Part shown: in pieces, positions 9,145-18,759 of the stretch | Layout: each line of letters begins with the position of its first letter | Position numbering within the stretch: the first letter of the stretch is position 1 | Notes under the pieces: model-generated | What the model saw: the letters and a program-made list of their open reading frames with translations, nothing else | The model's database searches: none | Told to the model about the DNA's origin: nothing | Made by a program: the position numbers and the translations under genes | Assembly: GCF_947495255.1 (NCBI RefSeq) | Contig: NZ_CANLYI010000010.1 | Coordinates: 62,001 to 126,000, forward strand | Length of the DNA stretch: 64,000 nucleotides | Direction: 5' to 3' | Source of the DNA: an uncultured Winogradskyella sp. | Lineage (GTDB): Bacteria; Bacteroidota; Bacteroidia; Flavobacteriales; Flavobacteriaceae

Positions 9145-9564
9145 TTAAGCTTCGTAATCTCTAGCTATGATAAACTTAGTTTTTACCGGAAGTTTCTGTG
9201 CTGCTAAACGTAAAGCTTCTTGCGCTACGTCCAATGGCACACCACTTATTTCAAATAACATACGTCCTGGTTTCACAACTGCTGCCCAATATTCAACACC
9301 ACCTTTACCTTTACCCATACGTACTTCAAGAGGTTTCTTTGTTATAGGTTTGTCTGGAAAAATTTTAATCCATAACGACCCTTCTCTTTTCATGTAACGA
9401 GTTGCTGCAATACGTGCTGCTTCTATTTGACGTGCAGTAATAAAAGTCGATTCAAGTGACTTAATACCGAAAGTACCATTTGATAACAAATGACCTCTTC
9501 CCGCATTACCTTTCATACGTCCTTTTTGCTGCTTACGAAATTTTGTTCTTTTAGGCTGTAACAT
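9145..9564 (-). CDS. rplP: 50S ribosomal protein L16 (uL16)
   Basis: Protein of 139 aa near the A-site tRNA elbow and the peptidyl-transferase region. Landmarks are [19 protein letters not shown], the conserved [18 protein letters not shown] loop and [16 protein letters not shown]. Its start is 20 bp after rpsC. Confidence 0.97.
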   Translation of the reverse strand: MLQPKRTKFRKQQKGRMKGNAGRGHLLSNGTFGIKSLESTFITARQIEAARIAATRYMKREGSLWIKIFPDKPITKKPLEVRMGKGKGGVEYWAAVVKPGRMLFEISGVPLDVAQEALRLAAQKLPVKTKFIIARDYEA

Positions 9565-9584
9565 TTTGTCTTTTCTTTAAAAAA

Positions 9585-10304
9585 TTACTTTCTACGACGA
9601 GATTGGTTCTTGTTTCCACCACGTCCACCTTTACCTTTTTGTTGTTTAGATAAGCCAACTAATGGTGATAATTCTCTTTTACCATACACTTCGCCTTTCA
9701 TTATCCAAACTTTGATGCCCAATCTACCATAAGTAGTATGTGCTTCTACAAGAGCATAATCAATATCAGCTCTAAATGTAGATAAAGGAATACGTCCTTC
9801 TTTATAGTGCTCTGATCGTGCCATTTCAGCACCATTTAAACGACCACTAATCTGAATTTTGATTCCTTCTGCATTCATACGAATGGCAGCTGCAATAGCC
9901 ATTTTTATAGCACGTCTATAAGAAATTCTACTCTCAATTTGACGAGCTACACTTGCTGCTACTAAGTATGCATCTAGCTCAGGTCTTTTAATCTCAAAGA
10001 TGTTCAATTGAACTTCTTTACCAGTAATCTTTTTAAGCTCTTCTTTCAACTTATCTACCTCTTGGCCACCTTTCCCGATAATGATACCAGGTCTTGCAGT
10101 AGTGATAGTAACGGTTACAAGTTTAAGCGTACGCTCAATAATTACTCTACTTACACTAGCTTTAGATAAACGCGCGTGAACGTATTTTCTAATCTTATCG
10201 TCTTCGGCAAGTTTATCACCATAATCGTTTCCTCCGTACCAGTTAGATTCCCATCCTCTGATAATTCCTAAGCGATTTCCGATTGGATTTGTCTTTTGTC
10301 CCAT
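9585..10304 (-). CDS. rpsC: 30S ribosomal protein S3 (uS3)
   Basis: Head protein of the 30S subunit (239 aa) lining the mRNA entry tunnel with S4 and S5. The start [14 protein letters not shown], a KH domain with [15 protein letters not shown] (GxxG loop) and the S3 C-terminal domain ([19 protein letters not shown], then [16 protein letters not shown]) are all present. The C-terminus is a Gly/Lys-rich basic tail ([16 protein letters not shown]). Confidence 0.97.
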   Translation of the reverse strand: MGQKTNPIGNRLGIIRGWESNWYGGNDYGDKLAEDDKIRKYVHARLSKASVSRVIIERTLKLVTVTITTARPGIIIGKGGQEVDKLKEELKKITGKEVQLNIFEIKRPELDAYLVAASVARQIESRISYRRAIKMAIAAAIRMNAEGIKIQISGRLNGAEMARSEHYKEGRIPLSTFRADIDYALVEAHTTYGRLGIKVWIMKGEVYGKRELSPLVGLSKQQKGKGGRGGNKNQSRRRK

Positions 10305-10313
10305 ATCTCTATC

Positions 10314-10721
10314 TTAGCTTTGTGTTTTGTTTATTGCATCTACAACCACTGTTACGTGATTAGATCTCTTTCTAATTCTATGTGCTCTACCTTGAGGTGC
10401 TGGTCTTAAACGCTTAAGCATTGCTCCACCATCTACTCTAATCTCTTTAATAAAAAGATTAGCTTCCTCAACATCAGCATCTTCGTTTTTTGCTTGCCAG
10501 TTTGCAATTGCAGACATAACAAGTTTCTCTAAACGACGAGACGCTTCTTTTTGGCTAAATCTAAGAATCTGAAGAGCTTTCTCTGCCTTTTGACCTCTTA
10601 CTAAATCCGCAACTAAACGCATTTTTCTAGGTGAAGTAGGACAGTTATTTAGCTTAGCAAAAGCAATCTGCTTTTTTTCAGCCTTAATAGCTTCCGCCAT
10701 TTGTTTTTTACGACTTCCCAT
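10314..10721 (-). CDS. rplV: 50S ribosomal protein L22 (uL22)
   Basis: Protein of 135 aa whose beta-hairpin reaches into the peptide exit tunnel. The globular part has [20 protein letters not shown] and the hairpin region has [19 protein letters not shown]. An additional Met at residue 8 is a possible start. I keep the first because its 5-bp gap from rpsS fits the cluster. The deletion- and substitution-prone macrolide region around the hairpin looks ordinary. Confidence 0.96.
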   Translation of the reverse strand: MGSRKKQMAEAIKAEKKQIAFAKLNNCPTSPRKMRLVADLVRGQKAEKALQILRFSQKEASRRLEKLVMSAIANWQAKNEDADVEEANLFIKEIRVDGGAMLKRLRPAPQGRAHRIRKRSNHVTVVVDAINKTQS

Positions 10722-10726
10722 GATTC

Positions 10727-11005
10727 TTATTTTTTACCTTTATTCTTAGCACCAGCATGACCTCTAAAAGATCTTGTCGGTGAAAATTCTCCTAATTTAT
10801 GACCTACCATGTTTTCAGTAACATATACTGGAACAAATTGACGACCATTGTGAACTGCAATAGTCTGACCAACGAAATCCGGAGATATCATTGATGCTCT
10901 AGACCAAGTTTTAATTACCGTCTTTTTGTTCGAAGCCACATTATCTGCAACTTTCTTTTCTAACTTATAGTGGATATAAGGTCCTTTTTTTAATGAACGT
11001 GCCAT
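10727..11005 (-). CDS. rpsS: 30S ribosomal protein S19 (uS19)
   Basis: Head protein of the 30S subunit (92 aa) that pairs with S13 and touches the A-site finger of 23S rRNA. It begins [19 protein letters not shown], and the family core [20 protein letters not shown] and [16 protein letters not shown] are intact. It lies 10 bp after rplB and 5 bp before rplV. Confidence 0.97.
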   Translation of the reverse strand: MARSLKKGPYIHYKLEKKVADNVASNKKTVIKTWSRASMISPDFVGQTIAVHNGRQFVPVYVTENMVGHKLGEFSPTRSFRGHAGAKNKGKK

Positions 11006-11015
11006 ACTATCTTAA

Positions 11016-11843
11016 TTATTTCTTTCTACGTTCTACAATATACTTATTACTCGACTTAGTCTTAGAACGTGTTCTAAATCCTTTAGCAGGAATACCGTTT
11101 CTAGACCTCGGATGACCACCTGAAGACTTACCTTCACCACCACCCATTGGGTGATCGACTGGATTCATCACTACTGGTCTAACTCTTGGACGTCTTCCTA
11201 ACCATCTACTTCTACCTGCTTTACCAGATACTAATAATTGATGATCTGAATTAGATATCACACCTATTGTAGCCATACAAGTAATTAGAATCATTCTAGT
11301 TTCACCTGACGGCAACTTAACAGTTGCAAATTTGTCACCTCTTGCCATTAACTGAGCAAAAGCACCAGCACTACGAGCCATAACAGCTCCTTGACCAGGA
11401 CGTAACTCTATACAAGAAATAATTGTACCTAAAGGTATTTCACTTAATGGCATTGCATTTCCAATTTCTGGAGCAATACCTGTTTCACCAGACACTATAT
11501 TTTGACCTACTTGTAAACCATTTTGAGCGATAACATAACGTTTCTCACCATCTTGGTAATTAAGTAAAGCAATAAATGCTGTTCTGTTTGGATCATATTC
11601 GATAGACTTAACTTCAGCAGGTACTCCCGCTTTGTTACGTTTAAAATCAATGATACGATACTTCTTTTTATGACCACCACCAATATGGCGCATAGTCATT
11701 TTTCCACGACTGTTTCTACCACCAGATCTTTTATTCGGAACAAGCAAGCTTTTTTCCGGCTTATCAGTAGTTATGGCGTCGAATCCATTTACTACTCTAA
11801 ATCGCTGAGCTGATGTGATTGGTTTTAATTTTCTTACTGACAT
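11016..11843 (-). CDS. rplB: 50S ribosomal protein L2 (uL2)
   Basis: Protein of 275 aa needed for peptidyl-transferase activity and subunit association. The most conserved segment, [19 protein letters not shown] with the functionally important His, is near the C-terminus. The OB and SH3-like domains precede it ([18 protein letters not shown] and [18 protein letters not shown]). It follows rplW after 12 bp. Confidence 0.98.
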   Translation of the reverse strand: MSVRKLKPITSAQRFRVVNGFDAITTDKPEKSLLVPNKRSGGRNSRGKMTMRHIGGGHKKKYRIIDFKRNKAGVPAEVKSIEYDPNRTAFIALLNYQDGEKRYVIAQNGLQVGQNIVSGETGIAPEIGNAMPLSEIPLGTIISCIELRPGQGAVMARSAGAFAQLMARGDKFATVKLPSGETRMILITCMATIGVISNSDHQLLVSGKAGRSRWLGRRPRVRPVVMNPVDHPMGGGEGKSSGGHPRSRNGIPAKGFRTRSKTKSSNKYIVERRKK

Positions 11844-11855
11844 TAACGTCTAAAA

Positions 11856-12146
11856 TTACATGTTAGTGTATAAATCTATTACTTCACCTTCCGCCAGTTG
11901 TACAATTGCTTTTTTAACAGCATTTGTTTTACCATGTTGAATACCAGTCTTTGTGTGACGTGTTCTTCTTTCTGGACGGACATTTATTGTACGAACTTTT
12001 TCAACAGAAACTCCATAAGCAGCTTCCACCGCTTTTTTGATTTCTACCTTGTTCGCCTTTGGATTCACTTGAAATGCAAACGCATTCAACGACTCACTTT
12101 GCATAGTCGCCTTTTCTGTGATTATAGGTTTTATTAAGATACTCAT
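11856..12146 (-). CDS. rplW: 50S ribosomal protein L23 (uL23)
   Basis: Protein of 96 aa at the tunnel exit, the main docking site for trigger factor and SRP. The N-terminal IIKPIITEKATMQSES and the core NKVEIKKAVEAAYGVSVEKV are typical. The extended loop RPERRTRHTKTGIQHG reaches the tunnel. It sits 5 bp after rplD. Confidence 0.96.
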   Translation of the reverse strand: MSILIKPIITEKATMQSESLNAFAFQVNPKANKVEIKKAVEAAYGVSVEKVRTINVRPERRTRHTKTGIQHGKTNAVKKAIVQLAEGEVIDLYTNM

Positions 12147-12151
12147 CTGTT

Positions 12152-12781
12152 CTATTTACTTAAATTCGATTCAATTCCTTCTAATGCACTTTCAATAAGA
12201 ATAACTTTGTTAGCATTCATAATTTTATAAGTGCTTAATTCAGAGGTTGTTACAACTTCTGAACCCTTAAAATTGCGTGAGGACAAATATACATTATTAT
12301 TTGAGCCACCCAACACAATAAGAGATTTTTTGTTTTCAACCTCTAAAGCCTTTAAAACATTGACGAAATTTTTAGTTTTTGGAGCATCAAAACTGAAATC
12401 TTCCATTACTAAAATTGACTTATCATTTGCCTTAATACTTAATGCAGATTTTCTTGCTAATCGTTTTAAACCTTTATTTAATTTAAAACTATAGTTTCTT
12501 GGTCTAGGACCGAACATACGTCCACCTCCTCTAAATACACCAGACTTAATACTACCTGCTCTTGCAGTACCAGTACCTTTTTGTTTTTTAATCTTACGTG
12601 TACTACCAACAATCTCTGCTCTTTCTTTAGCCTTATGTGTACCCTGTCTTTGATTTGCTAAGTATTGCTTAACATCCAAATAGACAGCGTGATTATTAGG
12701 CTCTATAGCGAACACTTCTTTAGAAAGCTCAGCTTTCCTCCCAGTGTCTTTTCCGTTTATATCTAAAACTGCTACCTTCAT
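12152..12781 (-). CDS. rplD: 50S ribosomal protein L4 (uL4)
   Basis: Protein of 209 aa with a loop lining the exit tunnel ([39 protein letters not shown]). In E. coli L4 also controls the S10 operon by attenuation and translational repression. The ATG overlaps the rplC stop by one base (TAATG), so translational coupling is likely. A strong hairpin 600 bp upstream, between rpsJ and rplC, is a candidate for control of this part of the operon. Confidence 0.97.
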   Translation of the reverse strand: MKVAVLDINGKDTGRKAELSKEVFAIEPNNHAVYLDVKQYLANQRQGTHKAKERAEIVGSTRKIKKQKGTGTARAGSIKSGVFRGGGRMFGPRPRNYSFKLNKGLKRLARKSALSIKANDKSILVMEDFSFDAPKTKNFVNVLKALEVENKKSLIVLGGSNNNVYLSSRNFKGSEVVTTSELSTYKIMNANKVILIESALEGIESNLSK

Positions 12782-13398
12782 TACTTCTGAATAATTACAT
12801 AAGAGTTTTTATGACCAGGAACACATCCTTTAACCACAAGTAAGTTCTTTTCAGCAACTACTTTATAAACTCTTAAATTTTGAACTTTAACTGTTTCACC
12901 ACCCATTCTTCCGGCCATCTTCATTCCTTTGAATACTCTCGCAGGATAAGAAGCTGCACCAATTGAACCTGGAGCTCTTAAACGGTTATGTTGACCGTGT
13001 GTCGCTTGACCTACACCAGCAAATCCATGACGCTTTACAACACCTTGAAAACCTTTACCTTTAGAAGTTCCTGCAACATCTACAAATTCACCTTCTGTGA
13101 ATTGATCTACAGTGATAGAATCACCTAACTTGTACTCCGAATCAAAACCTTTGAATTCAACAACTTTGCGTTTTACAGAAGTACCCGCTTTTTTAGCATG
13201 ACCTAAGTCTGCTTTAGTAGCGCTCTTTTCTGTCGCGTCATCGAAACCTAATTGAAGGGCTGAATAACCATCCACTTCTTCAGTTCTGACTTGGGTAACG
13301 ATACATGGTCCAGCTTCGATTACTGTACATGGAATATTCTTTCCATTTTCATCGAAGATGCTGGTCATACCGATTTTTTTTCCAATTAACCCAGACAT
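12781..13398 (-). CDS. rplC: 50S ribosomal protein L3 (uL3)
   Basis: Early-assembly protein (205 aa) that reaches the peptidyl-transferase centre. The start [19 protein letters not shown] and the signature [20 protein letters not shown] with the downstream [20 protein letters not shown] are conserved. It begins 126 bp after rpsJ, the widest gap in the S10 part of the cluster, and that gap holds a hairpin with a 15-bp stem. Confidence 0.97.
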   Translation of the reverse strand: MSGLIGKKIGMTSIFDENGKNIPCTVIEAGPCIVTQVRTEEVDGYSALQLGFDDATEKSATKADLGHAKKAGTSVKRKVVEFKGFDSEYKLGDSITVDQFTEGEFVDVAGTSKGKGFQGVVKRHGFAGVGQATHGQHNRLRAPGSIGAASYPARVFKGMKMAGRMGGETVKVQNLRVYKVVAEKNLLVVKGCVPGHKNSYVIIQK

Positions 13399-13435
13399 AT
13401 TTATTATTTATTAATTATTACTATTTGTTATTCAA

Positions 13436-13471
13436 AATTCAAGGCTGAAAAATACGTTTCAGCCTTGAATT
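13436..13471 (-). promoter_or_regulatory. 15-bp-stem hairpin between rpsJ and rplC
   Basis: AATTCAAGGCTGAAA at 13436-13450 pairs perfectly with 13457-13471 around a 6-nt loop. On the transcribed (minus) strand the stem ends AATTTTG and is not followed by a long U run. On the plus strand the right arm is followed by a T-rich stretch, but no plus-strand gene ends here. It sits inside an operon whose genes must all be expressed, so an attenuator, a processing site or a ribosomal-protein-binding site is more likely than a full terminator. Confidence 0.6.
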
Positions 13472-13524
13472 GTATTTTTTACCGTTTTTCCTTCGCACGC
13501 AGCTTAGGACATGTTAGTGTTCAA

Positions 13525-13830
13525 TTACACTTTTATTTCAACTTCAACTCCACTCGGCAATTCAAGTTTCATTAAAGCATCAATTGTTTTAGAAGATGAA
13601 GAATAAATATCTAATAACCTCTTGTAAGAGCTTAATTGAAATTGTTCTCTAGACTTCTTATTTACGTGTGGTGAACGTAATACAGTGAAAATCTTCTTGT
13701 GTGTTGGCAATGGAATTGGACCCGTTACTACAGCACCTGTACTTTTTACCGTTTTTACAATCTTATCAGCAGATTTATCCACCAAGTTGTGATCGTAAGA
13801 TTTTAATTTAATTCTGATTTTTTGACTCAT
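13525..13830 (-). CDS. rpsJ: 30S ribosomal protein S10 (uS10)
   Basis: Protein of 101 aa in the 30S head, also the partner of NusB in antitermination. The start [20 protein letters not shown], the loop [24 protein letters not shown] and the end [13 protein letters not shown] match the family. It is only 11 bp downstream of fusA, with no tuf gene between them, which fuses the str and S10 blocks into one unit. Confidence 0.97.
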   Translation of the reverse strand: MSQKIRIKLKSYDHNLVDKSADKIVKTVKSTGAVVTGPIPLPTHKKIFTVLRSPHVNKKSREQFQLSSYKRLLDIYSSSSKTIDALMKLELPSGVEVEIKV

Positions 13831-13841
13831 TTTCTTAAGAT

Positions 13842-15968
13842 TTACGATTCAACGCCTTTAGCTGCTTTAATAACTTCTTCTGAAACATTAGAAGGTGTCT
13901 CAGCATAGTGTGAAAACTCCATTGTTGAAGTTGCTCTACCAGATGATAATGTTCTTAATGTTGTTACATATCCAAACATCTCAGATAATGGTACGGTTGC
14001 TTTTACAGTTTTTGCACCAGCTCTATCACCCATGTCACTAACTTGACCTCTTCTTCTATTTAAATCACCTACAATATCACCCATGTTTTCTTCAGGAGTA
14101 ATTACCTCAAGTTTCATAATAGGCTCCATTATAACCGCTTTAGCTGCTTTCGCTGAATTCTTAAATCCAAGTTTCGCTGCTAATTCGAAAGATAATTGAT
14201 CCGAATCCACATCATGATAAGATCCATCTTTCAATGTTACTTTCATTGCATCTACTTCGAATCCTGCCAATGGACCATTTACCATTGCCATTTTGAATCC
14301 TTTTTCAATTGAAGGGATAAATTCCTTAGGAACGTTACCACCTTTAATAACAGACTCAAACTGAAGACCTACAACACCTTCATCAGCTGGCTCAATCGTA
14401 AATACGATATCAGCAAACTTACCACGACCACCAGATTGTTTCTTATAAACTTCTCTATGATCAGCAGATCTTGTAATAGCTTCTTTATATTCAACTTGTG
14501 GCTGACCTTGGTTAACCTCAACTTTAAACTCACGTTTTAAACGATCAACAATTACATCCAAGTGCAACTCACCCATACCAGAAATAATAGTCTGACCAGA
14601 AGCTTCGTCTGAACGTACAGTAAATGTAGGATCCTCTTCCGCTAATTTAGCTAATCCCATTCCTAATTTATCAACATCAGCTTTAGTCTTAGGCTCAACC
14701 GCAATACCAATTACTGGATCAGGGAAGTCCATAGATTCTAAAACAATAGGAAATTTCTCAGCGGTAAGCGTATCTCCTGTTTTGATAGATTTAAATCCAA
14801 CAGCAGCTCCAATATCACCAGCTTCAATATAATCAATTGCATTTTGCTTGTTAGCATGCATTTGGTAAATACGAGAAATACGTTCTTTTTTTCCAGAACG
14901 ATTATTTAACACATAAGAACCTGCATCTAAACGACCAGAATATGCTCTAAAAAATGCTAAACGACCAACAAAAGGATCAGTAGCAATTTTAAATGCTAAA
15001 GCAGCAAAAGGCTCCTTTACATCTGGCTTACGAATTTCTTCTTTATCAGTATCTGGATTAACACCAATAATACCTTCCTTATCCATAGGAGAAGGCAAAT
15101 AACGACATACAGCATCTAATAAGAACTGAACACCTTTATTTTTAAAAGCAGAACCACAAACCATAGGAATAATCGCCATATCCATAACAGCAGCTCTAAG
15201 TGCAGCATGCACCTCGTCTTCTGTAATAGAATCTTCATCTTCCATGAACTTCTCTAGTAAGTTCTCATCGTAGCTAGCTACTTCCTCTATTAATAATGCT
15301 CTATACTTTCTAGCTTCAGCTTTAAGGTCTTCTGGAATTTCAATAACATCAAAAGTTGCCCCTTGAGTTTCATCATGCCATACGATAGCTCTATTCTTAA
15401 CTAAATCTATAATACCTTTAAAGTCATCTTCATCACCAATGTTTAAAACGATTGGCACAGCATTAGACTTCAACATGTCTTTTACTTGCTGACAAACACC
15501 TAAAAAGTCAGATCCTTGACGATCCATTTTATTAACGAAACCAATACGTGGCACTTTGTAGTTATCTGCTAATCTCCAGTTAGTTTCAGATTGTGGCTCA
15601 ACACCATCAACTGCACTAAATAAGAATACTAAACCATCAAGTACACGTAATGAACGGTTTACTTCAACCGTAAAATCAACGTGACCAGGTGTGTCAATAA
15701 TATTAAAATGATAATCCATTGCATCTGCAGTTGGTTCACCATTTTCAATAGGGAATTTCCACTCACAAGTTGTCGCAGCCGAAGTAATTGTAATACCTCT
15801 TTCTTGCTCTTGCTCCATCCAGTCCATAGTTGCAGCACCATCATGAACTTCACCAATTTTGTGTGAAACTCCTGTATAATAAAGAATACGTTCTGTCGTC
15901 GTGGTTTTACCAGCATCAATATGCGCTGCAATACCAATATTTCTTGTATATTTTAAATCTCTTGCCAT
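13842..15968 (-). CDS. fusA: Translation elongation factor G
   Basis: Ribosomal translocase GTPase, 708 aa. The G domain carries G1 AHIDAGKTT (residues 15-23), DTPGHVDF for G3 and NKMDRQG for G4. The following domains include [17 protein letters not shown] and the C-terminal [20 protein letters not shown]. Length and domain order are those of a full EF-G. It follows rpsG after 6 bp. Fusidic-acid susceptibility cannot be judged by eye. Confidence 0.98.
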   Translation of the reverse strand: MARDLKYTRNIGIAAHIDAGKTTTTERILYYTGVSHKIGEVHDGAATMDWMEQEQERGITITSAATTCEWKFPIENGEPTADAMDYHFNIIDTPGHVDFTVEVNRSLRVLDGLVFLFSAVDGVEPQSETNWRLADNYKVPRIGFVNKMDRQGSDFLGVCQQVKDMLKSNAVPIVLNIGDEDDFKGIIDLVKNRAIVWHDETQGATFDVIEIPEDLKAEARKYRALLIEEVASYDENLLEKFMEDEDSITEDEVHAALRAAVMDMAIIPMVCGSAFKNKGVQFLLDAVCRYLPSPMDKEGIIGVNPDTDKEEIRKPDVKEPFAALAFKIATDPFVGRLAFFRAYSGRLDAGSYVLNNRSGKKERISRIYQMHANKQNAIDYIEAGDIGAAVGFKSIKTGDTLTAEKFPIVLESMDFPDPVIGIAVEPKTKADVDKLGMGLAKLAEEDPTFTVRSDEASGQTIISGMGELHLDVIVDRLKREFKVEVNQGQPQVEYKEAITRSADHREVYKKQSGGRGKFADIVFTIEPADEGVVGLQFESVIKGGNVPKEFIPSIEKGFKMAMVNGPLAGFEVDAMKVTLKDGSYHDVDSDQLSFELAAKLGFKNSAKAAKAVIMEPIMKLEVITPEENMGDIVGDLNRRRGQVSDMGDRAGAKTVKATVPLSEMFGYVTTLRTLSSGRATSTMEFSHYAETPSNVSEEVIKAAKGVES

Positions 15969-15974
15969 TTCTTA

Positions 15975-16451
15975 TTAAAATCTAAAGTGAGAGAATGCTT
16001 TGTTAGCCTCAGCCATCTTGTGAGTATCAGTTCTTTTCTTAACCGCTGCTCCTTCTTCTTTAGCCGCAGCTAAAACTTCTGATGCTAAACGTTGCGCCAT
16101 AGATTTTTCGTTTCTTTTACGTGAAAAGCTTATTAACCATTTCATCGCAGTTGAAACCTTACGGTCTGGACGAATCTGCATTGGAATCTGAAATGTAGCA
16201 CCACCAACACGACGACTACGTACTTCTACGTGAGGCATTACGTTAGATAAAGCTTCTTTCCAAATTTCTAAAGCTGTTTTTTCGTCATCATTTTTTTTCT
16301 CCTCAACAATATCAATTGCATCATAGAATACTTTAAAAGCTACAGACTTCTTACCATCCCACATCATCATGTTAACAAAACGTGTTACTAACTGATCATT
16401 AAATCTTGGATCTGGTAAAAGCGGTCTCTTTTTTGCTGCTCTTTTTCTCAT
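15975..16451 (-). CDS. rpsG: 30S ribosomal protein S7 (uS7)
   Basis: Primary assembly protein of the 30S head (158 aa) at the E site. It starts [19 protein letters not shown], and the beta-ribbon region [20 protein letters not shown] and the C-terminal helix ending [11 protein letters not shown] are clear. In E. coli S7 autoregulates the str operon. Here only 22 bp separate it from rpsL, leaving little room for a comparable regulatory hairpin. Confidence 0.97.
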   Translation of the reverse strand: MRKRAAKKRPLLPDPRFNDQLVTRFVNMMMWDGKKSVAFKVFYDAIDIVEEKKNDDEKTALEIWKEALSNVMPHVEVRSRRVGGATFQIPMQIRPDRKVSTAMKWLISFSRKRNEKSMAQRLASEVLAAAKEEGAAVKKRTDTHKMAEANKAFSHFRF

Positions 16452-16473
16452 GTCTTCTTCTTAAAGTTTTTAA

Positions 16474-16848
16474 TTACTTCTTAGGGCGTTTTGCACCATA
16501 CTTAGATCTACGTTGTGTTCTTCCTGATACACCTGCTGTATCTAAAGCACCACGAACGATGTGATATCTAACTCCTGGCAAATCTTTTACCCTTCCACCT
16601 CTAACCAATACTATCGAGTGCTCTTGTAAATTGTGACCTTCTCCACCAATGTATGCATTTACTTCGTTTCCGTTTGTTAAACGAACCCTTGCTACCTTAC
16701 GCATTGCTGAGTTAGGTTTTTTAGGTGTCGTTGTATAAACACGAGTACATACACCACGTCTTTGAGGACACGAATCTAAAGCAGCCGATTTACTCTTCTT
16801 GGTTATTTTGGCTCTTCCTTTTCGTACTAATTGTGAAATTGTTGGCAT
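16474..16848 (-). CDS. rpsL: 30S ribosomal protein S12 (uS12)
   Basis: Decoding-centre protein, 124 aa, and first gene of the whole ribosomal cluster. The segment [15 protein letters not shown] keeps the Lys that is the main streptomycin-resistance site, and [14 protein letters not shown] keeps the second one. By sequence this is therefore the drug-sensitive type. The PNSA loop is intact. A strong promoter with both -33 and -7 elements and a short leader hairpin precede it. Confidence 0.98.
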   Translation of the reverse strand: MPTISQLVRKGRAKITKKSKSAALDSCPQRRGVCTRVYTTTPKKPNSAMRKVARVRLTNGNEVNAYIGGEGHNLQEHSIVLVRGGRVKDLPGVRYHIVRGALDTAGVSGRTQRRSKYGAKRPKK

Positions 16849-16873
16849 ATATTTCTATATAAAATTTTATTAA

Positions 16874-16889
16874 CCCTCACTTTTGAGGG
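16874..16889 (-). promoter_or_regulatory. Leader hairpin before rpsL
   Basis: CCCTCA and TGAGGG form a 6-bp stem with a 4-nt loop. On the minus strand it begins within a few bases of the transcription start predicted from the -7 box at 16893-16900, so the stem would cap the very 5' end of the mRNA. It could stabilise the transcript or bind a regulator. No known leader family is claimed. Confidence 0.45.
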
Positions 16890-16892
16890 CTG

Positions 16893-16923
16893 CAAAGGTA
16901 TGAATTAATATCTATTATTCAAA
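16893..16923 (-). promoter_or_regulatory. Main promoter of the ribosomal protein cluster
   Basis: On the minus strand TTTG (16923-16920) is followed after exactly 19 bp by TACCTTTG (16900-16893). Both are full matches to the Bacteroidota primary-sigma pattern (-33 TTG/TTTG, -7 TAnnTTTG). The start point would lie near 16887, giving a leader of about 40 nt before rpsL. Confidence 0.75.
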
Positions 16924-17025
16924 CACTTGGGAATTAATTTTTAAAAGAAATATAAACTTTCATTTCATTGGTATATAATATCAGCTATTTTTACGTTAAC
17001 ATAAAAGTTACTCTATTTAGCATCC

Positions 17026-18714
17026 ATGCCATTTTACAGTCGAATCATTATACTTGTTTTTACTTTGATTTTTTCAAATCAGAGTATAGGGCAATCCATT
17101 AATTTGAAAATTTTAGGAGAAAGTAATGAAAAGACTTCAATAATTGACTCCCTCAACTACAGCAAAAGCTTTGATGATTATATTAGTTTATTAAATCAAG
17201 TTGAAAGACTAAAGACCAAATTAACTAAACATGGCTATATCGATACATCAATTGAAAGCATCACAAAACAAAACGATTCTCTTTTTGAGGCCAAACTCTA
17301 CTTAGGGGATAAAGTAAATCGTATTAGAATATATTTAAAATCAAATTTTAAAGAAACCTATCCTAACCTAATTAACAGCACTAAAGGTGAAGATTATATA
17401 GATTTAGAAATAACAGAGATTGAAAGTTACTTAGATAATTTAAACGCTAAGGTAGCTGAGTTAGGTGATCCATTTTCAACTCTACAACTTATTAATCTAT
17501 CTAAACTAAAGCCTAATCTAATAATAGCAGATTTAAAAATTGTCTCTAATCAAAAAAGGCGCATTGATAATATTATTATTAAAGGTTATGATAAATTCCC
17601 TATGTCTTATGTAAAACATTTCTTAAAACTAAAAACAGGCAAATCTTTCAACTTAAATGCTATTAAAAAAAAGGTTGAATTATTAAATGAGTTGCGATTC
17701 GCAAGTAAGATAAAAGACCCTGAAGTTCTTTTTACACAGGATTCTACGACCTTATATATATATGTAGAAAAAACAAAAACCAATAACTTTGATGGTTTTT
17801 TAGGTTTTGGAACCAACGAAAGCACCAACAAGATTGAATTTGATGGTTATTTAGATTTAAGATTAATTAATAATCTTAATTATGGAGAAACTTTAAATCT
17901 CTTTTACAAAAGCGATGAGATTGACCAACAAACTTTTAAAGTTGATGCCGATATACCATATTTATTCTCTACTCCAATTGGGATTCAAGTTGGTTTAAAA
18001 ATTTTTAGAAAAGACTCTACTTTCTTAAATGCCAATCAATATGCAAAAGTCAATTACCAAATAAATACACAGCATAAAATTGGTATTGGTATTGCTACAA
18101 CTAATTCCACAAATTTATTAGCATCTGATACTGACATATTAAATGATTATACAACAAATTATTATACTTTACAGTATAATTATACCAGAACTCAACCGTT
18201 AGACCCTTTATTTCCAATTAATTTTTGGTTCGATTTTTCATCAAGTTTTGGTAATCGAGATAACAACTTAGGCAAACAAAAACAAAGTGTTTTTAGTTTT
18301 GACACTTATAAAATTTTTAATCTAAACAATAAAAATAGTATCTACACCAGATTAAATGGAGCTACTTTAACTTCTAATGATTATTTAGACAATGAGCTAT
18401 TTAGATTTGGAGGCATCAATTCTATCCGCGGATTTGAAGAAAACAGTTTAGTTGCTAATCTTTATGGCGTAATAAATACAGAATACAGATATCGATTAAG
18501 TAATAGTATATATGTTCATTCCGTTTTTGATGCTGCATATTTTGAACACAAACTCAGTAACAACAAAGAAAAACTTTTTGGCTTTGGCTTTGGTTTAGGC
18601 CTATTAACCAATGCTGGCTTATTTAGGTTGAATTATTCTAGTGGTAAAAGTGAAAGCAGACCTTTTAAGCTATCAGATTCTAAAGTCCATTTAAGCTTAA
18701 CAGCTACTTTTTAA
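17026..18714 (+). CDS. Omp85-superfamily outer membrane protein (BamA/TamA-like)
   Basis: A 562-aa exported protein with an N-terminal signal peptide (about residues 1-22, hydrophobic core IIILVFTLIF). The middle looks like POTRA-type repeats, for example RRIDNIIIKGYDKFPMSYV followed by LKLKTGKSFNLNAIKKKVE. The C-terminal half has alternating beta-strand patterns and ends in Phe (LSLTATF). FGGINSIRGFEENSL, with IRGF at about residues 467-470, matches the conserved loop-6 RGF/Y motif of the Omp85 superfamily. It is shorter than BamA (usually about 800 aa), so it is more likely a TamA-like or other accessory insertase or transporter than the essential BamA. It stands alone, divergent from rpsL. 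Confidence 0.75.
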   Translation: MPFYSRIIILVFTLIFSNQSIGQSINLKILGESNEKTSIIDSLNYSKSFDDYISLLNQVERLKTKLTKHGYIDTSIESITKQNDSLFEAKLYLGDKVNRIRIYLKSNFKETYPNLINSTKGEDYIDLEITEIESYLDNLNAKVAELGDPFSTLQLINLSKLKPNLIIADLKIVSNQKRRIDNIIIKGYDKFPMSYVKHFLKLKTGKSFNLNAIKKKVELLNELRFASKIKDPEVLFTQDSTTLYIYVEKTKTNNFDGFLGFGTNESTNKIEFDGYLDLRLINNLNYGETLNLFYKSDEIDQQTFKVDADIPYLFSTPIGIQVGLKIFRKDSTFLNANQYAKVNYQINTQHKIGIGIATTNSTNLLASDTDILNDYTTNYYTLQYNYTRTQPLDPLFPINFWFDFSSSFGNRDNNLGKQKQSVFSFDTYKIFNLNNKNSIYTRLNGATLTSNDYLDNELFRFGGINSIRGFEENSLVANLYGVINTEYRYRLSNSIYVHSVFDAAYFEHKLSNNKEKLFGFGFGLGLLTNAGLFRLNYSSGKSESRPFKLSDSKVHLSLTATF

Positions 18715-18732
18715 GAATTAAAATTAATACGC

Positions 18733-18740
18733 TAGATTTG
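18733..18740 (+). promoter_or_regulatory. -7 promoter box for the arylsulfotransferase-like gene
   Basis: TAGATTTG is a full match to TAnnTTTG, 19 bp before the ATG at 18760. It gives this gene its own short-leader promoter despite the close upstream gene. Confidence 0.5.
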
Positions 18741-18759
18741 TTCTGAAAAAAATTACACT

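Noticed and set aside
13436..13471. The rpsJ-rplC hairpin as a full terminator
   Set aside because: No clean T run follows on the transcribed strand, and the downstream ribosomal genes have no evident promoter of their own.
16954..16962. AAACTTTCA near the rpsL/Omp85 gap, like one arm of the GbsR-type operator
   Set aside because: No second arm at the right distance. One 9-mer is expected by chance in AT-rich DNA.
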